Part shown: positions 49,541 through 54,889 of the stretch, in pieces
Layout of the letters: every line of letters starts with the position of its first letter
How positions within the stretch are numbered: position 1 is the first letter of the stretch
DNA from: Nanobdellati archaeon
Lineage (GTDB): Archaea > Nanobdellota > Nanobdellia > UBA10117
NCBI GenBank assembly: GCA_018304345.1
Contig: JAGVWI010000003.1
Span: forward strand, 1-54,889
DNA: 54,889 nucleotides
Direction: 5' to 3'
Translations under genes and position numbers: made by a program
Notes under the pieces: generated by a model
The model's database searches: none
Seen by the model: only the letters and a program-made list of their open reading frames with translations
Told to the model about the DNA's origin: nothing

Positions 49541-49818
49541 CAGATTTTAGTTTATACATCGGCGGAAAGCCGACTATGAGTTATGTTACAAATGTAGTAA
49601 TGTATTTTACTACACAGAATGCCGAAGCTGTAATAATCAAAAGCCGCGGTAAATTCATCAGTTCTGCAGTTGAAGTTGCAGAAGTAATACAAAAACAATT
49701 TCTCAAAGATAAAGTTATAATAAGCGATGTAAAAATTGACAGCCAGGAACTTATCGCAAAAGACGGCAAAAAAGTAAGAGTTCCGACTATGGAAATATCT
49801 CTTACGAAGACAGATTAA
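49537..49818 (+). CDS. albA: Alba DNA/RNA-binding chromatin protein
   Basis: The 93-residue protein shows the Alba fold signature YIGGKPTMSYVTNVV with Lys11, the acetylation-site lysine of the family, then IIKSRGKFISSAVEVAEVI and the C-terminal beta-hairpin IDSQELIAKDGKKVRVPTMEISL. It coats DNA and also binds RNA. GAAGGA before the ATG is a likely ribosome-binding site. Confidence 0.96.
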   Translation: MTDFSLYIGGKPTMSYVTNVVMYFTTQNAEAVIIKSRGKFISSAVEVAEVIQKQFLKDKVIISDVKIDSQELIAKDGKKVRVPTMEISLTKTD

Positions 49819-50310
49819 ATGAATATCTCACAAGACATATCTTCTAATATGTGCCCCGGATGCGGAGGGTGCTGTATAGGTTCATATCCCGAACTCGGTA
49901 CAAGTAAAGAAGACAGCGAAGAAGCTTTTGAAAGATTTGCCAAAGAAACTGACGAATCTTTTGAAGTCTTAGTAAGCGTAGCTCTTCCATATTGTAGAAT
50001 ATATGGCAATATGACATCTAAAGACATTGAACAATTAAAAGACATAGATAGATTATTAGAAAATCACGTTCCTCGTTTTATATACTCCTTATCACCAAAG
50101 CCGGAAAATAGATATTGCTTTTTTCTTACTGATGACTTAAAATGTAGCGCTTATAATTTATCGCGGCCAAATATATGTCAAACTTATTTCTGTACTGCGG
50201 TAGAAAATGCTCAGCGCGAGTTAGATTCTAGCCTTATACCGCTTGAACAAATATTAAAAACCTACACATCCCAGTTAGTTAATGCCGCTAATAGAAGTAA
50301 GCAAAACTGA
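49819..50310 (+). CDS. YkgJ-type cysteine-cluster protein
   Basis: The 163-residue protein has CPGCGGCC near the N-terminus (Cys12, Cys15, Cys18, Cys19), then YCFFLTDDLKC and RPNICQTYFC, matching the CxxCxxCC family that probably binds zinc or an iron-sulfur cluster. The start directly follows the Alba stop and the end overlaps pheT by 29 bases, so it is an operon member between Alba and PheRS beta. The function is not established. Confidence 0.85.
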   Translation: MNISQDISSNMCPGCGGCCIGSYPELGTSKEDSEEAFERFAKETDESFEVLVSVALPYCRIYGNMTSKDIEQLKDIDRLLENHVPRFIYSLSPKPENRYCFFLTDDLKCSAYNLSRPNICQTYFCTAVENAQRELDSSLIPLEQILKTYTSQLVNAANRSKQN

Positions 50311-51931
50311 TTTGCAAAACTTAATAGGTAAAAAACTACCGAATGATTTAGAGGAACTTGATGCTATAATAAGTTATGCAAAAGGTGAAGTTGAATCGCT
50401 TGACGGCGATGTTTTGAAACTAAATCTTGAGGATTCTAACAGACCAGATTTATGGTCTACCGAAGGTTTGGCGAGGCATTTTAGAAGTTTTTTTAATATA
50501 AACTGCGATAAACCAAAAGTAGAATCAAGTGACTACAAAGTTTTTGTAACCGATAGTATGAGACATATCAGACCATTTATGGCCTGTGTAGTTGTAAAAG
50601 ACGTAAAGCTAAATGATGCTACTATAAAACAACTGATGCAAACACAGGAAAAAATTGATGCTACTTACGGCAGAAACAGAAGTAAAACATCAATCGGTTT
50701 ATACAAATTTGATAAATTGAAATGGCCGTTGAAATATACTTTGACATCTCCAGACGAACACGCTTTTGTTCCTCTTGGTTTTAATGAAAAGATGACTCCT
50801 AAAGATATTCTTAGCGAACATCCTAAAGGACAAATGTACGGCGAAATCCTAAAAGGTTTTGATAAGTATCCGCTTTTTATTGATTCTGACAATAAAGTTT
50901 TGTCTATGCCACCAATAATTAACTCAAGTGACCTTGGACAAATTGACAGCGACACAACTAATATTTTGATTGAAGTAACTGGTACAGATCACAAAACAGT
51001 GAATAACGTTTTAGAAATATTAGCCTTAATTATGACTGAAAGAAGCGGAAAGTTATACAGCGTTGCCATAGATTACACATACAGAACTCTTGAACGCACA
51101 CCAGCTTTCGCAACGAAGGATGCTAAATTAAAAGTTAGTGATGCGAATGAATTACTTGGAATTAAATTAAGTACGAAGGATATTGTAGCTTTGCTTAATA
51201 AAATGGGTTATGATGCGCAATTTGTATCAGATAAAGATGTTGCAATAAAAATTCCTAGCCATAGATTAGATATAATGCATCCAGTTGACGTAATTGAAGA
51301 TATAGCTATAGCTTACGGCTATAACAAATTTACAAGAAAGCAATTAGATTTGCCTGTATCTGGTGGTTTGTCTGACGATGATATGCTAATGGATAAAGTA
51401 AGAGAGCTGTGTATCGGTTTAGGCGGACAGGAGATTTTAAATTTCAATCTAACCGATAAAGAAAGTTTATTCTTGAAGACTAATTTGCCGGAAGAAGATG
51501 TTATTGAAATAGAAAATCCAGTTGTGCAAACTAATTCTGTGCTAAGACATACTCTTATTAGCTCTATTTTAGAATTTCTGTCTAAGAATACCTCACAAGA
51601 ATTTCCTCAAAAAGTGTTTGAAGTCGGAGATATAACTTTATTTAAACCTGGAGAGGAGACTGGAATCAAAGGAGAAAAGAGAATCTGTTTTGCAATTTCG
51701 CATTCAAATGCTAACTTTACAGAAATAAAACAACATCTAGATAACTTATTTTCTAATTTAGGATGGGATTTAAAGGTAAACGAAATAGAGCATCAGAGTT
51801 TTGTAACAGGTAGATGCGCAAATATAATCACGCCCGAAGGCGAAAATGGTGTAATTGGCGAAATTCATCCGCAAGTGCTAAATAATTGGGGCATTGAGCA
51901 ACCAACAGTAGTTTTTGAAATAAAATTATAA
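50282..51931 (+). CDS. pheT: Phenylalanyl-tRNA synthetase beta subunit
   Basis: The 549-residue archaeal-type beta subunit opens with VSKTDLQNLIGKKLPNDLEELD and LNLEDSNRPDLWSTEGLARHF (B1 region). The B3/B4 editing-like region and the B5 domain (HRLDIMHPVDVIEDIAIAYGYNKF) follow. The class II-like C-terminal region has NPVVQTNSVLRHTLISSILEFL and FEVGDI. It pairs with PheS at 16599-18116. The start overlaps the YkgJ gene by 29 bases. Confidence 0.96.
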   Translation: MPLIEVSKTDLQNLIGKKLPNDLEELDAIISYAKGEVESLDGDVLKLNLEDSNRPDLWSTEGLARHFRSFFNINCDKPKVESSDYKVFVTDSMRHIRPFMACVVVKDVKLNDATIKQLMQTQEKIDATYGRNRSKTSIGLYKFDKLKWPLKYTLTSPDEHAFVPLGFNEKMTPKDILSEHPKGQMYGEILKGFDKYPLFIDSDNKVLSMPPIINSSDLGQIDSDTTNILIEVTGTDHKTVNNVLEILALIMTERSGKLYSVAIDYTYRTLERTPAFATKDAKLKVSDANELLGIKLSTKDIVALLNKMGYDAQFVSDKDVAIKIPSHRLDIMHPVDVIEDIAIAYGYNKFTRKQLDLPVSGGLSDDDMLMDKVRELCIGLGGQEILNFNLTDKESLFLKTNLPEEDVIEIENPVVQTNSVLRHTLISSILEFLSKNTSQEFPQKVFEVGDITLFKPGEETGIKGEKRICFAISHSNANFTEIKQHLDNLFSNLGWDLKVNEIEHQSFVTGRCANIITPEGENGVIGEIHPQVLNNWGIEQPTVVFEIKL

Positions 51932-51974
51932 TTATTTGGATAGATATTTATACTTCTATAACTATTTTAGATGA

Positions 51975-52250
51975 ATGGGCTATTTCAGTCGACGGGGCAT
52001 AACGTACGTTAACGTGCAGCCTAATTTATTGCATCTTGGTGTAAAAGAAGATTATGGGCTAAGTATGTTAGAAATTAGTATAGTAAATAAAGGATTGTTT
52101 AGACGGAAGATTGCAGAAACATTTGAATACATAATAAAAGCTAATGAAAAAGATCTTAGAATTACCAACGTAGATGAGTTTGGTACTCTTGACGTTATAA
52201 TAAATAATAAACCACACGAATTACATCCAATTCATAGAAGTATTAACTAA
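51975..52250 (+). CDS. Hypothetical protein, 91 residues
   Basis: No family recognised. A small beta-rich protein (ITYVNVQPNLLHLGVKEDYGLSMLEISIVNKGLF). ATTTATACT is centred about 26 bases before the ATG at 51975. An alternative out-of-frame ATG at 51971 opens only a short frame. It overlaps the LysRS gene by four bases tail to tail. Confidence 0.58.
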   Translation: MGYFSRRGITYVNVQPNLLHLGVKEDYGLSMLEISIVNKGLFRRKIAETFEYIIKANEKDLRITNVDEFGTLDVIINNKPHELHPIHRSIN

Positions 52251-53785
52251 ACTTTAGAAAATAATTTACCCGCTTTTTCTTTTCCTATTGCTAATATAAA
52301 TGGCGCTAGTCTTGGGCCATTTTCCTTGCTGACTAAAATCCTGTAAGCGGCTTCAAAGAAATTCTTCCTTTCTATATTATGCTTGTCAGCCAGATTTCCA
52401 AATTCTACAAAAAGACTTTCAGCGGTATAATGTTTCTTCAAAAGTAACTCGCCTAACTCCATTATAGCTTCCCGCTCTCCTTTTCCTAATTTTATTTTAG
52501 GTGTCTTGTCATTAACAGAAAATTTATATTTTTCTGGTGCGTATTTGTCCAGCCAGTTTTTAGCGCATTCCAAAATAAGTTTAGCTCTCTTATCTTTGCC
52601 TATTTGCTTTTGTGCCTCTCCAACAGTTTTGTAAATGTTAATCAATTCAACAGCTTGTCTAAAACTAAATTGCACTGGAATTTTTTTGCTTGGCTTACCA
52701 ACGCAACTCATCTCGTAAACTCTGTCATAGTGTTTCTTTTTCTGCCCTGTTAGTTTATCTACGTTATAATAAATTCTCTCCGTCTCATAGAAATCTTCAT
52801 ACACTTTTATTACTTCTTCGTCAAATGGAATTGTAAATTCTGTTACAGGTTTTCCTGTAAATAAGAAACGTATTATTTCTGGCAGATATATATCGAGACA
52901 TTCGCTTAAAGTTACGACATCTCCGGCAGACGATGATATTTTACCGCCGGATTTTAATATTACAAAATCATACATCTGATAAACTGGCGGTTCTTCTTTC
53001 CATACTTCTCTTACGATTTCGACTGCCGTAGTTCTTGAACCACCTGGAGTTGAATGATCCTTTCCGCCAGGCTCAAAATCAACGTTCTCATAAGCCCACC
53101 TCATCGGCCAGTCAGCACGCCAAATTAGTTTTACATTTCCTTGCTTCTTGAAGTTAGTAGTCTTTGTTTTATTGTCGCATCTGCAAATATAAGTCAAAGT
53201 ATAATTATTATCATAATCAATCACTTTTGTTTCATCTGTATTGCAGGTCTCGCAAAATATTCCAACAGGATACCAGTGCTCTGGCAGCGGTTCTTTCCTG
53301 TATTTGTTTAGTATGACTGCAATTTTCCTTCTGTCTAAAAGAGCTTCCTTAATCTGCTCTGCATATTTCCTAGCTCTATACATTTTACTTTGGTAAATAA
53401 AATGCGGTTTGATTCCAACCTTCGGCAGATATTTTTCAAATTCTTTTTCTAAATGCTCTGCATAATTTTTGTATTTGTTAGTTGTATCTGGTACATCTAC
53501 TACTGGCTGAAATAAATATTTCTTTAGTAAAGTAGGATTTGGCATATTAGCTGGAACTTTTCTAAATCTATCGTAATCATCCCAGGAATAAATAAAACGC
53601 ACATCTTTACCTTTGCTTTTCAGTGCTTTTGCAACTAAATCAACGGTTATAACTTCACGGAAATTTCCAATATGAACTGTGCCGGAAGGTGTTATACCTG
53701 CTGCACAAGTATATTTCTTTTTATTGCCTCGTTCTTTTATTACGCTATCAGCAATCTGATCTGCCCAGTATAGACTATCAGCCAT
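52247..53785 (-). CDS. lysS: Class I lysyl-tRNA synthetase
   Basis: The archaeal class I enzyme has 512 residues, with GITPSGTVHIGNFREV (HIGN at 38-41) and YSWDDYDRFRKVP. A zinc-like CETCNTD...CRCDNK segment, GKDHSTPGGSRTTAVEIV, and the KMSKS-equivalent GKISSSAGDVV (near 281-291) follow. The C-terminal alpha-helix cage is typical. TTTTTATATG near 53805-53814 fits a leaderless ATG at 53785. The tRNA-Lys gene lies just upstream at 53905. Confidence 0.96.
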   Translation of the reverse strand: MADSLYWADQIADSVIKERGNKKKYTCAAGITPSGTVHIGNFREVITVDLVAKALKSKGKDVRFIYSWDDYDRFRKVPANMPNPTLLKKYLFQPVVDVPDTTNKYKNYAEHLEKEFEKYLPKVGIKPHFIYQSKMYRARKYAEQIKEALLDRRKIAVILNKYRKEPLPEHWYPVGIFCETCNTDETKVIDYDNNYTLTYICRCDNKTKTTNFKKQGNVKLIWRADWPMRWAYENVDFEPGGKDHSTPGGSRTTAVEIVREVWKEEPPVYQMYDFVILKSGGKISSSAGDVVTLSECLDIYLPEIIRFLFTGKPVTEFTIPFDEEVIKVYEDFYETERIYYNVDKLTGQKKKHYDRVYEMSCVGKPSKKIPVQFSFRQAVELINIYKTVGEAQKQIGKDKRAKLILECAKNWLDKYAPEKYKFSVNDKTPKIKLGKGEREAIMELGELLLKKHYTAESLFVEFGNLADKHNIERKNFFEAAYRILVSKENGPRLAPFILAIGKEKAGKLFSKV

Positions 53786-53843
53786 ATGACTGCTAAAAAT
53801 ATTAGCATATAAAAATGTTAAGTGAGCCAGACTATTAGTCAGA

Positions 53844-53869
53844 ATTACATAAAAGTCATAGTGTAATTC
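53844..53869. terminator. Inverted repeat between lysS and tRNA-Lys
   Basis: AATTACA and TGTAATT form a 7-bp stem around a 12-base loop. It lies 3' of the tRNA-Lys gene and upstream of lysS on the minus strand, so it could end the tRNA transcript or be a regulatory site. The rest of 53786-53904 has the lysS TATA box and no other gene. Confidence 0.35.
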
Positions 53870-53904
53870 CTATGCCCGTCTTTTGCAAATTGTATTATTA
53901 TAAA

Positions 53905-54071
53905 TGGGCCCGGAGGGACTTTCGACCTGAAAGCCAGCAACAACTGCTTTGCTGTTTCAGCATGTTCGAACCCTCGACATTTCGGTGTCTTCAGCTAAGC
54001 TTAGTAACTTAACAGCGTTTCTCGCTATTCATTAAAAGCCGAACGCTCTAACCAGGCTGAGCTACGAGCCC
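53905..54071 (-). tRNA. tRNA-Lys (UUU) with two 46-base introns
   Basis: The gene covers 167 bases and the mature tRNA would have 75. Acceptor GGGCTCG/CGGGCCC, D-arm GCTC/GAGC, anticodon stem TTCGG/CCGAA, T-stem GAGGG/CCCTC. Intron 1 (53987-54032) lies after position 37 in the anticodon loop CTTTTAA, the canonical site. Intron 2 (53919-53964) lies in the T-loop: TTCGA/TCGAA forms a central helix and AGT a 3-base bulge, the same geometry as the tRNA-Ala intron, and splicing leaves TTCGAAT. CCA is not encoded. A TTTTTAAAC-like box is about 25 bases upstream. Confidence 0.94.
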
Positions 54072-54133
54072 ACATATAAATGGCAGTTATATTGTTTAAA
54101 AATGTTATCAACCTATTTCACTGCCTAAATACC

Positions 54134-54889
54134 TTATAATTCCTGTTCAACAATTATCCTGCACTTTGGTAAAACAAACGCAATATTCTTTTTTATTGTC
54201 ATAGCTATTTCTGCTCCTTTTCCAACGTTTAAAGAATATATCGAAAAGTCTGATTCTTTTTTTGGCTCTGGCAGGAATACACCCATAGACTCTAAAGATT
54301 CGTGTCTAAGAATACTATTATCGCTTCCAGATGGAATATACAAAAGTTCTTCTTTTTCACCAATTCTAACGTACATACTAACTATTGGTGGGTTTTGTAT
54401 AATTTGTAATAATGATTTAGCTTTTTCATAATCTTTAATTACCGCAGTTATTTCCGATGCAGAGGTTCTTAAGTCATTGTAGCTCTTTCTTTCACTCTCA
54501 AATTCCGCTATTGTTCTTTTATATTCTGGTAGATTAGATTCCATAATATCGTAAATTTGCTTTGCACCACCAGGCAACGTTTCGGTTAATCCCTGCTTAC
54601 GCAACGTCTCAAGAAAATTTAGTGTTTTCAAGGCAGCATTATGCGTTTCAAAATTAGCGCTATAGAAAGTAGTTTCTTCAAAAGCAGGTATGTTTATTAT
54701 TTCTTTTATTAGCTCCTCTGATTGGAAATTTTCGTGCAATTCAGAATTCACATACTCAACTAAAGTCATTTTTGTTATCTTTAAAACGTTCGTGATATCT
54801 TCAAGCCCTTCTTCTTGAAGTTTTTGCTCATAATATCGCAAAGCTGTTGCAGACTCCGCAACTTCTTCGATTCTAAGTTGTTTTGGATC
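54134..54889 (-). CDS. Hypothetical helical protein, 5' end outside the window
   Basis: The frame is open to the right edge (a TTG at 54839-54841 is internal), so the gene is partial. The N-terminal region seen is coiled-coil-like (QLRIEEVAESATALRYYEQKLQEEGLEDI) and EYKRTIAEFESERKSYNDLRTSASEITAVIKDYEKAKSLL is a second long helix, followed by a beta-rich end (MYVRIGEKEELLYIPSGSDNS...). This alternation loosely recalls prefoldin-like proteins, but I cannot assign a family. Confidence 0.55.
   Translation of the reverse strand, partial: DPKQLRIEEVAESATALRYYEQKLQEEGLEDITNVLKITKMTLVEYVNSELHENFQSEELIKEIINIPAFEETTFYSANFETHNAALKTLNFLETLRKQGLTETLPGGAKQIYDIMESNLPEYKRTIAEFESERKSYNDLRTSASEITAVIKDYEKAKSLLQIIQNPPIVSMYVRIGEKEELLYIPSGSDNSILRHESLESMGVFLPEPKKESDFSIYSLNVGKGAEIAMTIKKNIAFVLPKCRIIVEQEL

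Overview
The window is from an AT-rich, gene-dense archaeon. Archaeal translation and RNA-processing genes fill it: the exosome (Rrp4, Rrp41, Rrp42), SBDS, the proteasome alpha subunit, aIF5A, aIF2 gamma, aRF1, class I LysRS, Alba, RpoK, and ribosomal proteins uS2, eL8, eS28, eL24, eL33, eL40 and eS17. Many start codons sit about 25 bases after a TATA box, which implies leaderless mRNAs. Small proteins, tail-to-tail overlaps and two tRNAs with T-loop introns fit a DPANN-type genome, possibly Micrarchaeota/ARMAN-like. The phylum is an inference; no rRNA is present to settle it.

Layout. 1-2284: the 3' end of dtdA, a pore-less voltage-sensor-like membrane protein, a broken uS2 gene and rpoK. 2317-6265 (minus): the exosome/proteasome superoperon. 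6425-7704 (minus): an EF-Tu-domain-II-like protein and the eL8-eS28-eL24 operon. 8186-18116: GluRS, secreted DsbA-like protein and lipoprotein, Lhr helicase with its phosphoesterase, TyrRS, a bacterial-type pseudouridine synthase and PheRS alpha. Two tRNAs follow, one with a T-loop intron. 18421-28992: an MBL hydrolase, ValRS, aRF1, RlaP-like nucleotidyltransferase, a transposase relic, aIF5A, eL40, DedA, two-domain Dcd, aIF2 gamma and a membrane rhodanese. 29132-37480: small unknowns, eL33, and an uncharacterised minus-strand cluster (coiled coil, 103-residue protein, TIM barrel, two related nucleotidyltransferases, with tandem repeats between the last two).

37524-41280 is the most striking object. 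It is a 3,757-bp element with 24-bp imperfect terminal inverted repeats (21 of 24 identical), flanked on both sides by the 9-bp direct repeat CCCAAAGAC. It carries a Bsp6I-type restriction endonuclease, a DUF5343-like protein, a DDE transposase and a cytosine-C5 methyltransferase. I read it as a compact, apparently intact restriction-modification transposon.

After the element come a DJ-1/PfpI protein, a DUF63 membrane protein, a CBS/zinc-ribbon protein, an HTH-ATP-cone-NrdD-like fusion that seems to lack the glycyl-radical domain, a tail-to-tail toxin/antitoxin-like pair, a broken YchF-like GTPase, the eS17-Alba-YkgJ-PheT run, class I LysRS, and a tRNA-Lys carrying two introns. A partial unknown gene runs off the right edge.

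Two conserved housekeeping genes (uS2 and the YchF-like GTPase) each lack an internal segment and change frame at the gap. Real lesions and assembly errors both remain possible.
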